Counted from the first letter of the stretch, positions 1 through 7,457 are shown. The stretch is DNA of 13,011 nt from Prevotella sp. UBA4339 (GCA_002393725.1 DGTJ01000083.1:1-13011), one strand, 5' to 3'. Translations and numbers: made by a program. The notes: generated by a model not told the origin, from the letters alone.

Positions 1-45
1 CTGGTTCAAGCCCAGGCTGGTCCACTACCCTTTAGCTTACTCTCA

Positions 46-1320
46 TCAGAATACCTGATTATCCGTCGGGTAGAGATACCAGTCTTGATAGTTTCTGTGG
101 TCCTCGCACCACTCTCCAAAGCCGTGACCTATTGTCATATAGGCTCCGAACATATAGCCATCTTTCCTAAAACCTATCTGTGCTCCCTCCAAAGGATACT
201 TGAAATAGCTAGTAGGAATTTTCAGTGCCCAGGGCAGGTCTTTGAAATCGAGTGTGTTGTATTCGTACATCGTCTGAGCAGCAGCAAACTCATCAACATG
301 AATCTCTAATCTACTTCCAACGTAGTAGGTCATGATGAAAGGATCAAGCATGTCAAGTGTAAAATTATTCAGACTCGCATCGCTCTTGAAATAAACAGTA
401 TATGTTACATCCTTTGCATAAGTAAGTTCATACTGATCGGAATATCCCCTTGATACATTATATTTATATCGCGGGAAATCACCATTTATCTCTGGCAGAT
501 CATCACCCATTGACCAATGTGCATCAACAAAAAGGTTCACTACAGCCTCTCCATTACGACCTTTCTGAAGGAGATCATCATTTTTTATTAACTCGTAAGA
601 CGGAGAAGGCACATTATTATTCAGCGTCTTGCCATCCTTAGCTACGATACTGTCAATATCCTGATATCGATATCCCACCAAACGTATTGCCCCAGCAAGC
701 ATTTTCGAAGCCCCTACTGCAGTAAGGGTGGTATGGATGGCTATTGACTTCTGCCCAGTACGTTCAAGCCCGATTCTCATGACAATATCATTATAATCAT
801 AATCACCTGGCTCAGGAAATTCCTCCTCATAGCAGAAGGTGTAAGCCATAACCTTAGGCGATGGCATACTTGGGGACAGCCTTTTTTGTCCTTCTTCAAC
901 ACTGCTAAAACTAACAGTACGCGAATTCTTACTGAACGAAGTAACAGTATATTTACCATCAGCATCGACAAGAGCTGCATATAATGACTCCTGTATCGAA
1001 GGCATTGATACTGTCAGAGTCACTTGCTGACCATCCCTTACATATACTCTAGACATCAGTTCTGCTTCTGTCGATTTAACAGGATTATCGCTGTATATCT
1101 CAAGAGCCCTTGCTCCGACATTAGCATCGATAGACACACTATATGTGTGATCTTCAGTCAGTTGCCAAGTATGCTTCTGGTCTACGCTATCTACAGGAGA
1201 CAAATACCGGATTATCTCATGATGCCGCTCAGAGTCGTACACATCTTTGCTGCAGGAAGCTAGTCCAAGAATAATGGGTGATAGAAGAGCCGTTATTAAA
1301 AGTGACTTGCTATTATTCAT
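46..1320 (-). CDS. LruC-domain (DUF4842-type) surface lipoprotein, 424 aa
   Basis: This encodes a predicted lipoprotein of the Bacteroidota LruC/DUF4842 type, probably displayed on the cell surface; the molecular role of the family is not settled. A signal peptide ends in a lipobox L-A-S-C with the lipidated Cys at residue 23, followed by SKDVYD, an opening typical of exported Bacteroidota lipoproteins. An acidic motif DYDYNDIVM at residues 173-181 is the hallmark Asp/Asn-rich, possibly calcium-binding, loop of the family. The C-terminus (FKYPLEG, then DWYLYP near the end) matches the usual LruC ending, so the protein appears full length. The ATG at 1318-1320 places the lipobox at the usual distance and follows a good promoter. 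It is transcribed divergently from the larger 1725-4232 lipoprotein, which carries the same acidic motif. Family assignment rests on recalled motifs. Confidence 0.85.
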   Translation of the reverse strand: MNNSKSLLITALLSPIILGLASCSKDVYDSERHHEIIRYLSPVDSVDQKHTWQLTEDHTYSVSIDANVGARALEIYSDNPVKSTEAELMSRVYVRDGQQVTLTVSMPSIQESLYAALVDADGKYTVTSFSKNSRTVSFSSVEEGQKRLSPSMPSPKVMAYTFCYEEEFPEPGDYDYNDIVMRIGLERTGQKSIAIHTTLTAVGASKMLAGAIRLVGYRYQDIDSIVAKDGKTLNNNVPSPSYELIKNDDLLQKGRNGEAVVNLFVDAHWSMGDDLPEINGDFPRYKYNVSRGYSDQYELTYAKDVTYTVYFKSDASLNNFTLDMLDPFIMTYYVGSRLEIHVDEFAAAQTMYEYNTLDFKDLPWALKIPTSYFKYPLEGAQIGFRKDGYMFGAYMTIGHGFGEWCEDHRNYQDWYLYPTDNQVF

Positions 1321-1346
1321 ATATACAATTGTTTAATTTTCAGCTG

Positions 1347-1378
1347 CAAAGTTACAAAATATATGGTTATCTATCAAA
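1347..1378 (-). promoter_or_regulatory. Bacteroidota-type promoter for the 424-aa lipoprotein gene
   Basis: On the minus strand a -33 box TTTG (1375-1378) is followed after exactly 20 bp by a -7 box TAACTTTG (1347-1354), matching the TAnnTTTG consensus. Transcription would begin near 1341, leaving an AT-rich leader of about 20 nt before the ATG at 1320. Confidence 0.75.
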
Positions 1379-1634
1379 TATTTAAGTAACAACTTCATGT
1401 TAATTGTTGTAAAAAGATGCATACTACAGACATTATGAGCAATGAATATCTTTATCATTGACAACTTTGTATGTTTATACATGTTGGAAGTGGCTACAGA
1501 CAAGCACCGCTTTTTGCAAATAGTCCATTTCAAAGGAAGAGGTGTTTTCAATAATGAACCGAAAATATCGACTTATGCCGACAAAATGAAGAGGAACGCA
1601 CATTCTTTAACCTTTATTAACGTGACAAATGCTA
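1379..1634. other. Intergenic region between divergent LruC-type genes, no gene seen
   Basis: This AT-rich spacer between the two divergent promoters holds a 70-codon plus-strand reading frame from 1442. It has no recognisable signal, domain or promoter-start relationship and ends inside the promoter region of the next gene, so I do not call it. I see no RNA gene or strong hairpin here. Operators for the two lipoprotein genes could lie here, but no clear repeat marks them. Confidence 0.4.
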
Positions 1635-1662
1635 TATCTTTGCAGTTTTTATAGTAATTTTG
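1635..1662 (+). promoter_or_regulatory. Two tandem -7 boxes upstream of the 835-aa lipoprotein gene
   Basis: TATCTTTG (1635-1642) and TAATTTTG (1655-1662) both fit the Bacteroidota TAnnTTTG element. They lie about 90 and 70 bp upstream of the ATG at 1725. Neither has a perfect TTTG at 19-21 bp; the first has only a TTTA-like box near 1613. They are 20 bp apart, so at most one may be used, or both may give alternative starts. Confidence 0.5.
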
Positions 1663-1724
1663 CAGCATAAAATGATATATCACAAAGAGTTACGTAACAT
1701 TCTATTTTAAAAATCTTATTCGAG

Positions 1725-4232
1725 ATGAAGAAGCATTTGATACAAGGAGCATTGGCTATCTTTTGTGGAGCTCTTTTCACCAATTGTGGTGATAAGACTG
1801 TTGAATTTCAGTCTGTAGCAGATGATAAAATTCAGTCTTTTGATGAAAACTTCAAAGCGACCTTTGGTTACATTGCAAAAGGTCACGATTGGGGCTTTGG
1901 AAGTCAGGCATCCGTGCGCACACGCTATGCACAAACAGACGGCAATATGTGGGGACCGTCAACAGAGCCCAACAGATCCACTCAGCCATACGTAGTGCCT
2001 GCTCCCCTGACACAAGAGCAAAAGAACAAGGTAAGAGATTGGTTCCAAACTCACAGGAATCCTTCTGGTCTTTCACTTACATGGACAGACTTCTTTGTTC
2101 AGCAGGTATATAAGGGTGCTGATTCCCCCACAACAGATTGTCCTGAGGTATATACTGCCAAGGATGGTCAGACGCAAGTAACTGGCTCAAATCAAATGGA
2201 CTATCTTACAGCTGGATCTAAAAATGACCATATTAACAACTTCAATTGGGGATCATATAGTTATAATCAAGAAAACAGTATGTTAGTTTGGGACGGAACG
2301 ATGGATACCAATAAGGGAAATGATTTTAATGACCAGAAAGTTTACCATTATGACCAGATAATGTTGATGCGCCAAAGTAGTACAGATTGCTTTGGATATT
2401 GGGAGTCCTTTATAGGCAAGCAGTACAACGACCACTTTGTAATCATTTCTGGTAACACAATCGACAAGGATATTCCAAGTGGTGCATCTGTGGCTGGCAT
2501 GTATTTCGTCGGATTTGACTTTAATGCCGATGATAATACCAAGGCTCTAAGCCAGCAAGTTGATCGTGACTACTATTTCACAGATTGGATAGTACGAATC
2601 ACAGAAGGTATACTACCCAGTAATGAAGGCGGAGGCACTCAAGGTGGCAGTGGAGCGTCATCAACAACAACCTATAAGTATTATGAGACTACAGAATTCC
2701 GCAAGCACACTAACGTTATACAAGGCCGTATAATTTGTGAAGACCTTGGTGCAACAACTGACAGCGAGAACAACAGAAGAGATATTGATTACAACGATGT
2801 AGTATTCGATGCTTATCTCATCAGCGAACGATATTACACCAAATATATTAAGACTGTAGAAACCTATGTAGATGGCATCTATCAGGACACAAAAGACAAT
2901 GGTTCAGGAGAAGTAACGACAAGCACAAACAATTATACTAAGATTGTATTGTTGGCTGCTGGAGGTACCATCCCACTTTCTGTGGCAGGTCAAGAAGTTC
3001 ACAACAAATTCGGAGTTGATGTAGATGTCATGGTGAACACTGTGAATCAAGATCAGAGCGTTGGTGGTCGCTCGGTTAGTGGTCGCAGTCCTGTTGAATT
3101 TACTACTTCATACTATAATAGCCTTAAGGAAATTCCTATTGTAGTTAGATGGGGTACCGATGTAATTTATCTTGAGGCTCACGAAGGTGGTTCACCACAG
3201 AAAATCTGTGTTCCTATCGGTACACCTTGGTGTAAAGAACGTTCTTCAATAGACATTGGATATCCAGACTTTTCAGATTGGGTACATAATAATGGCTCCT
3301 CGCCATGGTATAACAGAATTCAGAATAAATTATACGACAATGTTCCTTCTATATCTGAAATGCCTAATGAAACAGACGAGTTAGTTTCTTCCAACTCAAA
3401 CAATTCACAACAGAGTAATACTTCATATACAGTCAACCCGGCAAGCAATGAAAAGATTGTTTGGCAAGATTTGACAGGTAACACATCATTCTCTTCTTGG
3501 GACTCTAATCACAAAATTTCATATGCTACTTTAAACCAAAACGACTCAAATGGGAAGAGTTTTGGAGTTAATAGCATAATTAGGGCTTACGTCTCTGTCA
3601 GCAACGGTTTCAATGTTCAAATGCACTCTGAAAATGCAAGTTTCCAATGGACAAAGCTTGTTGAAGCTTCTTCGGGCAATAACGATAGTCATATTATAAA
3701 TGGAAATGGTTATATTGAATATAAAGTAACCCAAAGTGCCCTCAATGACATTAAGACGGGAAACTTAGCACTTAACGGTATGAACTATAAGCTTCTTGCT
3801 GTGACTATAGATAACACGAATTCTACAGCAGGATCATCGTCCTCTCAGACTCAACCTACGACTCCATCTAGTACGTCAGGTAAAGTTCTCTACGACAGCA
3901 GTACAAATGGAGCAACGTCAACTAATGGTGGAAAAATATATGCTGATGCATCAGAATTTACAAATGCTTCTGGCAAAACTCTACGAATATACTGCCAGAA
4001 TCCTCAAGAAGGTTGGGATGTTGAAGTACGAGGAAAATCATGGGGCAACATGAATATCACAGCATGGAAAGGAACAGATAAAGCAAATGCAAATAATTTC
4101 CCAACTGCATGGGATGGAGGCAAAAATTATCTGGACATAGTTTTGACAGACACACAGGCTTCAATGTTATCAAGAGAAGGACTCATGATAATAGTCTATT
4201 GGGTTTATATTACACAAGTTGTGCTTATATAG
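1725..4232 (+). CDS. Large LruC/DUF4842-like multidomain lipoprotein, 835 aa
   Basis: This is a predicted surface lipoprotein; its role is unknown, perhaps in adhesion or glycan binding. The signal peptide ends in lipobox F-T-N-C with Cys at residue 21. A HDWGFG motif at 54-59 is typical near the N-terminus of DUF4842-type proteins. The first globular part runs to about residue 300 and contains KGNDFNDQKVYHYD (near 195) and YYFTDWIVRITEG (near 285). After a Gly/Ser/Thr linker (about 300-316) comes a second part with the acidic loop DIDYNDVVFD at 353-362. The C-terminal third has two beta-rich modules of similar length and ending (about 576-695 and 720-835), joined by a Ser/Thr/Pro/Gln linker near 700-716; they may be tandem carbohydrate-binding-like domains. 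The ATG places the signal peptide correctly. It is read divergently from the 424-aa LruC lipoprotein, and a hairpin follows the stop. Confidence 0.8.
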   Translation: MKKHLIQGALAIFCGALFTNCGDKTVEFQSVADDKIQSFDENFKATFGYIAKGHDWGFGSQASVRTRYAQTDGNMWGPSTEPNRSTQPYVVPAPLTQEQKNKVRDWFQTHRNPSGLSLTWTDFFVQQVYKGADSPTTDCPEVYTAKDGQTQVTGSNQMDYLTAGSKNDHINNFNWGSYSYNQENSMLVWDGTMDTNKGNDFNDQKVYHYDQIMLMRQSSTDCFGYWESFIGKQYNDHFVIISGNTIDKDIPSGASVAGMYFVGFDFNADDNTKALSQQVDRDYYFTDWIVRITEGILPSNEGGGTQGGSGASSTTTYKYYETTEFRKHTNVIQGRIICEDLGATTDSENNRRDIDYNDVVFDAYLISERYYTKYIKTVETYVDGIYQDTKDNGSGEVTTSTNNYTKIVLLAAGGTIPLSVAGQEVHNKFGVDVDVMVNTVNQDQSVGGRSVSGRSPVEFTTSYYNSLKEIPIVVRWGTDVIYLEAHEGGSPQKICVPIGTPWCKERSSIDIGYPDFSDWVHNNGSSPWYNRIQNKLYDNVPSISEMPNETDELVSSNSNNSQQSNTSYTVNPASNEKIVWQDLTGNTSFSSWDSNHKISYATLNQNDSNGKSFGVNSIIRAYVSVSNGFNVQMHSENASFQWTKLVEASSGNNDSHIINGNGYIEYKVTQSALNDIKTGNLALNGMNYKLLAVTIDNTNSTAGSSSSQTQPTTPSSTSGKVLYDSSTNGATSTNGGKIYADASEFTNASGKTLRIYCQNPQEGWDVEVRGKSWGNMNITAWKGTDKANANNFPTAWDGGKNYLDIVLTDTQASMLSREGLMIIVYWVYITQVVLI

Positions 4233-4273
4233 ATAGATTCTAACATGCATCTTAATAAGTTTTTTAATTATAC

Positions 4274-4307
4274 AAAGAGGGTGACTGCGTGAGCAGTCAC
4301 CCTCTTT
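4274..4307. terminator. Perfect 15-bp hairpin between convergent genes, likely bidirectional terminator
   Basis: The left arm 4274-4288 (AAAGAGGGTGACTGC) and right arm 4293-4307 are exact reverse complements around a GTGA tetraloop. It sits 41 bp after the stop of the plus-strand lipoprotein gene and 24 bp beyond the stop of the minus-strand DUF3332 gene. Each strand leaves a short CCTCTTT tail rather than a long T-run. Confidence 0.8.
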
Positions 4308-4331
4308 ATGTCATCACGAAATCTATAGTAC

Positions 4332-4889
4332 TTATCTCGCAGCGAAGTAGAGACCGTTGCAGGCAGCGAACTCAGCATCTCTTACGCCCTGTTCATTGAG
4401 AGTGAAGTCACGGCTCTCGCCATTCATCTCAACCTTGATGCTCTGCCCGTCCTCGTTGAAACGGAAAATCTCCTTTGTAAGCCCGTTCTGGCTCATCGAC
4501 CAGCTATTGTCCTCCTTGTTATAGGTGAAGAGAGTTACCTCACCGTTGGGAGCCTTTACCTCATAACCGTTCTTGAGGGTCTTGACAGCATAGAAGCGGC
4601 CATCCTGACCCATAACCTTCTGAGTCTTTCCTACGTTTGATGCCACAGGGTTGTCACCGCTCCAGAACTCGATGGTGTTGAGCACGAGAGCATCTACGAC
4701 AGAACATACGGGGTAGCAGATTGCGCCAAGGACAAAGCCGACCACAGCATTCACGTACTTATTGTCCGTCATGTTTGTCTGCCAGTCAGCATACTTGTTG
4801 AAAAGGCCCCAAGAGCCAACCATACATGAACTAAGCATGCAAGAACCTGCAAGGAGGCATGCTGCAACTTTCAAATTAATCTTTCTCAT
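4332..4889 (-). CDS. DUF3332 family lipoprotein, 185 aa
   Basis: This is a small predicted lipoprotein of the DUF3332 family, function unknown. A signal peptide ends in lipobox L-S-S-C with Cys at residue 22, and M-V-G-S-W follows. The next stretch (about residues 45-75) has a hydrophobic segment, AVVGFVLGAICYPVCSVVDA, followed by LNTIEFWSGDNP. From memory, a segment of this kind (structural domain, then NTIEFW and a G/D-N-P turn) is the family signature. The C-terminal half is polar and beta-rich (GYEVKAPNGEVTLF, SIKVEMNGES). It lies 27 bp downstream of ybeY on the same strand with no promoter-like TAnnTTTG in the gap, so it is probably the last gene of the ruvB-coaD-ybeY operon, ended by the hairpin at 4274-4307. 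A functional link to ybeY is not evident. Confidence 0.8.
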   Translation of the reverse strand: MRKINLKVAACLLAGSCMLSSCMVGSWGLFNKYADWQTNMTDNKYVNAVVGFVLGAICYPVCSVVDALVLNTIEFWSGDNPVASNVGKTQKVMGQDGRFYAVKTLKNGYEVKAPNGEVTLFTYNKEDNSWSMSQNGLTKEIFRFNEDGQSIKVEMNGESRDFTLNEQGVRDAEFAACNGLYFAAR

Positions 4890-4916
4890 AATCCAATTAT
4901 TTTTAAGGGTTGAAGT

Positions 4917-5327
4917 TTATCTCATATCAAGCGCCCGGTTTTCTGCGTCCTCCATTATCTCCCTTTCCCCAGGACCCTTGTCGTTAATGCCACAAAGGTG
5001 GAGCACGCCGTGTATGATGACACGATGGAGCTCCTCATCATAAGGACGCCCGAACTTGTCGGAATTGGTAAATACAGTATCAAGGGATATCATCAGGTCA
5101 CCATTGATAATCTTACCCTCACAGTAGTCGAACGTGATAATATCTGTGTAATAATCATGACCAAGGAACTTGTTGTTTGTCTCGAGTATCTTCTCGTCGT
5201 TGACAAACAGGTATGCTATGTCGCCCACCTTCTTCCCGTAGGAGGCAGCAACCTTTCTAATCCAGTTAGAGGTCTCTCGCTTTTTTATATTAGGGAACTT
5301 TACTCCCTCAGCATCGTATGTTATCAT
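4917..5327 (-). CDS. ybeY: Endoribonuclease YbeY (rRNA maturation factor), 136 aa
   Basis: YbeY is a conserved single-strand endoribonuclease that takes part in 16S rRNA 3'-end maturation and ribosome quality control in the cytoplasm. The sequence shows the family order: a central FLGHDYYTDIITFDY segment (about residues 54-68), GDLMISLDTV, and the metal-binding motif HGVLHLCG with His106 and His110. The canonical third zinc histidine (HGxLHLxGxDH) is not present: the motif continues INDKG, with Asp116/Lys117 where His is expected. I recall the same DK variant in other Bacteroidota YbeY proteins, so it is probably a lineage trait and not damage. Length is slightly short of the E. coli protein but normal for this phylum. 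The ATG is 16 bp after the coaD stop, consistent with co-transcription. Confidence 0.93.
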   Translation of the reverse strand: MITYDAEGVKFPNIKKRETSNWIRKVAASYGKKVGDIAYLFVNDEKILETNNKFLGHDYYTDIITFDYCEGKIINGDLMISLDTVFTNSDKFGRPYDEELHRVIIHGVLHLCGINDKGPGEREIMEDAENRALDMR

Positions 5328-5343
5328 TATATCGTATATTTAG

Positions 5344-5793
5344 TTATTTTCTCTTTGGCAGGAAATCAGTCACGTCAACTCCAAAGTGAGCCAGTTCGCG
5401 TACGGCGGAAGAAGAAACACTTGCCAACTCTGGCTCTGTGTAGAGCAGTATTGTCTCTATTCCTCCAAGCCTGCGGTTGAAGTCGGCTTGCCACTGCTCG
5501 TATTCGAAATCGCCGACTGTCCTAACGCCTTTTACTATATACTGTGCTCCCTCCTGCTTTGCGAAGTCCATAGCCAGCCCGCCATACTGCTTCACCTCTA
5601 TACGTGCCTCATCAGAATAGAGGTCTCTGATGGCCTGCATGCGACTCTCGGCAGAAGGCATATCGGGCTTGTGCACATTATCGCCTACCACTCCTATCAC
5701 CAGGCGATCGAAGAGAGGCAGGGCTCTGCGTACTATCGAATCATGCCCGATGGTAAAAGGATTGAAGCTTCCAACAAATATCCCTGTTTTCAT
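5344..5793 (-). CDS. coaD: Pantetheine-phosphate adenylyltransferase CoaD, 149 aa
   Basis: CoaD transfers AMP from ATP to 4'-phosphopantetheine to give dephospho-CoA, the penultimate step of coenzyme A synthesis, in the cytoplasm. It is a small nucleotidyltransferase of the T/HxGH superfamily. The sequence begins with GSFNPFTIGH (residues 8-17), which contains the TxGH nucleotide-binding signature; IVKGVRTVGDFEYE in the middle is the conserved phosphopantetheine/ATP pocket segment, and SSSAVREL (residues 127-134) corresponds to the conserved ISSSxVRE element. Length is within a few residues of the usual 155-165. The ATG is only 11 bp after the ruvB stop and ybeY follows 16 bp later, so the three genes are almost certainly co-transcribed. 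No missing catalytic residue is apparent. Confidence 0.96.
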   Translation of the reverse strand: MKTGIFVGSFNPFTIGHDSIVRRALPLFDRLVIGVVGDNVHKPDMPSAESRMQAIRDLYSDEARIEVKQYGGLAMDFAKQEGAQYIVKGVRTVGDFEYEQWQADFNRRLGGIETILLYTEPELASVSSSAVRELAHFGVDVTDFLPKRK

Positions 5794-5804
5794 ATCTTTG
5801 TTCC

Positions 5805-6842
5805 TTAATCGAAGAGGTTCGGCTCCATGATGTTCCCTCCGTACGGATTGCGCCCGAAGTGCTTATAAGCCAGTTCTGTAACCATGCGTCCTCGTGGAGT
5901 GCGCTTAATAAAGCCCTCCATGATAAGGAATGGCTCGTAGACCTCCTCCACCGTTCCGGCATCTTCACCTATAGCAGTGGCAATAGTGGTTATACCCACA
6001 GGACCGCCCTTGAACTTGTCGATGATTGTGAGCAGGATCTTGTTGTCTATCTCGTCAAGTCCGTACTTATCTATATTGAGGGCCGTAAGTGCTATCTTCG
6101 TGATCTTCGTGTCGATCCTCCCGTCGCCCTTCACCTGAGCAAAGTCTCTTACTCGTCTCAGCAAGGCATTTGCGATACGTGGCGTACCTCTCGAACGGCC
6201 TGCTATCTCAAGGGCCGCATCCTCTGTGATAGGCACAGCGAGGATACTTGCCGAACGCTCGATTATCTTCTGCAATGTCTCTGGATCATAATACTCCAGA
6301 TGCATGTTGATTCCGAATCGCGCCCTGAGAGGTGCTGTCAGCAGGCCACTACGGGTTGTGGCTCCGACAAGGGTAAACGGATTAAGGTCTATCTGTATCG
6401 AACGGGCAGAAGGACCTTTGTCAATCATGATGTCGATGCGATAATCCTCCATCGCCGAGTAAAGATATTCCTCTACGACAGGCGACAGGCGATGAATCTC
6501 ATCGATGAACAGCACATCGTTCTTTTCAAGCGAGGTGAGAATACCAGCAAGGTCGCCGGGCTTATCGAGCACAGGGCCGGAAGTGATCTTGAATCCCACA
6601 CCCAGCTCGTTGGCGATGATATTCGAGAGCGTGGTCTTTCCAAGTCCTGGAGGACCATGCAGCAAGGTATGGTCAAGGGGCTCACCGCGATACTTAGCTG
6701 CCTCAACGAACACCTCAAGATTCTCTACGACCTTCTTCTGCCCACTGAAATCGCTGAATGCCAGAGGTCTCAGTGCGTTCTCAAAATCCTTTTCACCTTG
6801 AGAAAAGCGTTCTTCGCGTATATCGAAATCGTCTTCCATCAT
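5805..6842 (-). CDS. ruvB: Holliday junction branch-migration ATPase RuvB, 345 aa
   Basis: RuvB is the hexameric AAA+ motor that, with RuvA, drives branch migration of Holliday junctions during recombination and repair. The protein carries Walker A GPPGLGKTT (residues 63-71), Walker B LFIDEIH (111-117), a GATTRSG sensor region and the C-terminal winged-helix ending TPRGRMVTELAYKHFG. I start at the ATG at 6840-6842 (MMEDDF) or the adjacent one at 6839. The reading frame extends to a TTG at 6866, but that extension contains the promoter -7 box (6853-6860), so it cannot belong to the mRNA. The gene leads the operon ruvB-coaD-ybeY-DUF3332. Length of about 345 is the family norm and all key motifs are intact. 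Confidence 0.97.
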   Translation of the reverse strand: MMEDDFDIREERFSQGEKDFENALRPLAFSDFSGQKKVVENLEVFVEAAKYRGEPLDHTLLHGPPGLGKTTLSNIIANELGVGFKITSGPVLDKPGDLAGILTSLEKNDVLFIDEIHRLSPVVEEYLYSAMEDYRIDIMIDKGPSARSIQIDLNPFTLVGATTRSGLLTAPLRARFGINMHLEYYDPETLQKIIERSASILAVPITEDAALEIAGRSRGTPRIANALLRRVRDFAQVKGDGRIDTKITKIALTALNIDKYGLDEIDNKILLTIIDKFKGGPVGITTIATAIGEDAGTVEEVYEPFLIMEGFIKRTPRGRMVTELAYKHFGRNPYGGNIMEPNLFD

Positions 6843-6852
6843 AATCTGCCTG

Positions 6853-6884
6853 CAAAGATAGCACAAATTAAGCGAACCACCAAA
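6853..6884 (-). promoter_or_regulatory. Bacteroidota-type promoter of the ruvB operon
   Basis: On the minus strand, -33 TTTG (6881-6884), a 20-bp spacer and -7 TATCTTTG (6853-6860) match the phylum consensus exactly. The expected start site lies only about 5-9 nt before the ATG, which would give a nearly leaderless message and sets the RuvB start. Confidence 0.8.
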
Positions 6885-7053
6885 TTTATTTGGAGAATTG
6901 TGGTTCGTAAGACTCGTAAGAGCATGAGACCGTTAGACCCATGAGCCCCGGATTAGGGCGCAGGCGGGAATGTCCGTGGATAGTCTTCATTAGCTAGGCG
7001 TGGCACAAAGCGCTATTAAGGAGGCTCGTGCCCGACAGTCAGGCTCGAACGAT
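6885..7053. other. Intergenic stretch upstream of ruvB, no gene seen
   Basis: This is GC-richer DNA between the ruvB promoter and the palindromes. I see no supported gene, tRNA or terminator. An 87-codon plus-strand frame from 7000 runs through the palindromes and the 21-bp array and is best explained as repeat sequence. Confidence 0.4.
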
Positions 7054-7125
7054 GTTCCCACGCTGGGACTGCCACAGTCCCAGCGTGGGAACGATACAGT
7101 CCCAACGTGGGACTGTATCGTTCCC
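7054..7125. repeat. Two overlapping perfect palindromes (REP-like element)
   Basis: The first palindrome pairs 7054-7071 with 7075-7092 around CCA; its arm begins GTTCCCACGCTGGGACTG. The second pairs 7087-7104 with 7108-7125 around ACG; its arm is GGGAACGATACAGTCCCA. Both have 18-bp arms and share 7087-7092, so only one hairpin can form at a time on a strand. The same words (CAGTCCCA, GTGGGA) recur in all four arms. I take this as a dispersed palindromic repeat; it is not next to a stop codon, which argues against an ordinary terminator. Confidence 0.75.
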
Positions 7126-7178
7126 CTTAATGGGAATAATCTCCGCCTACGGGCAAAGCACATCCTGAATCAGATACC

Positions 7179-7252
7179 TGGCACTTATCGACCAATAAGT
7201 GCCAAGTATTCATTCATAAGTGCCAAGTATCGGAGAATAAGTGGCACTTATT
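7179..7252. repeat. ATAAGTG units phased at 21 bp, with inverted copies
   Basis: ATAAGTG begins at 7195, 7216 and 7237, an exact 21-bp period (about two helical turns). The first two copies extend to a 15-bp identity, ATAAGTGCCAAGTAT. An inverted copy TGGCACTTAT at 7179-7188 pairs with 7195-7204. The last copy forms the palindrome AATAAGTGGCACTTATT (7236-7252). The layout resembles an operator array for a dimeric protein, but no promoter is adjacent. Confidence 0.6.
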
Positions 7253-7254
7253 GC

Positions 7255-7391
7255 AAGACCTAACATCAGTTTTCGCAAAAGTCCCTGTACAAAAGGGTTT
7301 CCGAGGGATTCTGCCTCTTACAAGACCTAACAAAGAGGTAACAAAGACCTAACATAAGACCTAACATAAGACCTAACACAAGACCTAACAT
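7255..7391. repeat. 12-bp AAGACCTAACAT tandem array with dispersed copies
   Basis: Four contiguous 12-bp units, AAGACCTAACA plus T or C, run 7344-7355, 7356-7367, 7368-7379 and 7380-7391. Separate copies lie at 7255-7266 and 7322-7332, with a degenerate one between. The reverse complement TGTTAGGTCT recurs at 7513-7544 and 8553-8586. A 71-codon minus-strand frame through the array encodes a repetitive LGLMLGLM run and is not called as a gene. Confidence 0.8.
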
Positions 7392-7433
7392 GCCTATATC
7401 AGCAATAAGGTACGTGCAGGAAATGCTATGACT

Positions 7434-7457
7434 GCCTTCGGTCTTGAGCCGGAAGGC
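7434..7457. other. Short GC-rich hairpin between repeat blocks
   Basis: GCCTTCGG (7434-7441) can pair with CCGGAAGGC (7449-7457) across a 7-base loop, with one bulged base. It lies in unassigned DNA between the 12-bp array and the first 44-bp direct repeat. No role is evident. Confidence 0.35.

Noticed and set aside
1442..1654. 70-codon plus-strand frame between the LruC-type genes
   Set aside because: No signal or domain, and it overlaps the -7 box of the downstream lipoprotein gene.
4150..4232. Possible frameshift at the C-terminus of the 835-aa lipoprotein
   Set aside because: The ending YITQVVLI fits the final strand expected for this module type, and the terminator follows normally.
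5859..6944. 361-codon plus-strand open frame opposite ruvB
   Set aside because: It is antisense to an unambiguous RuvB with no recognisable domain; such open frames are common opposite conserved genes.
7000..7263. 87-codon plus-strand reading frame through the palindromes and 21-bp array
   Set aside because: Its sequence is set by the repeats, it has no promoter or domain, and its residues mirror the repeat words.
7344..7391. Possible CRISPR array
   Set aside because: Units are 12 bp and contiguous with no spacers, and there are no cas genes in the window.
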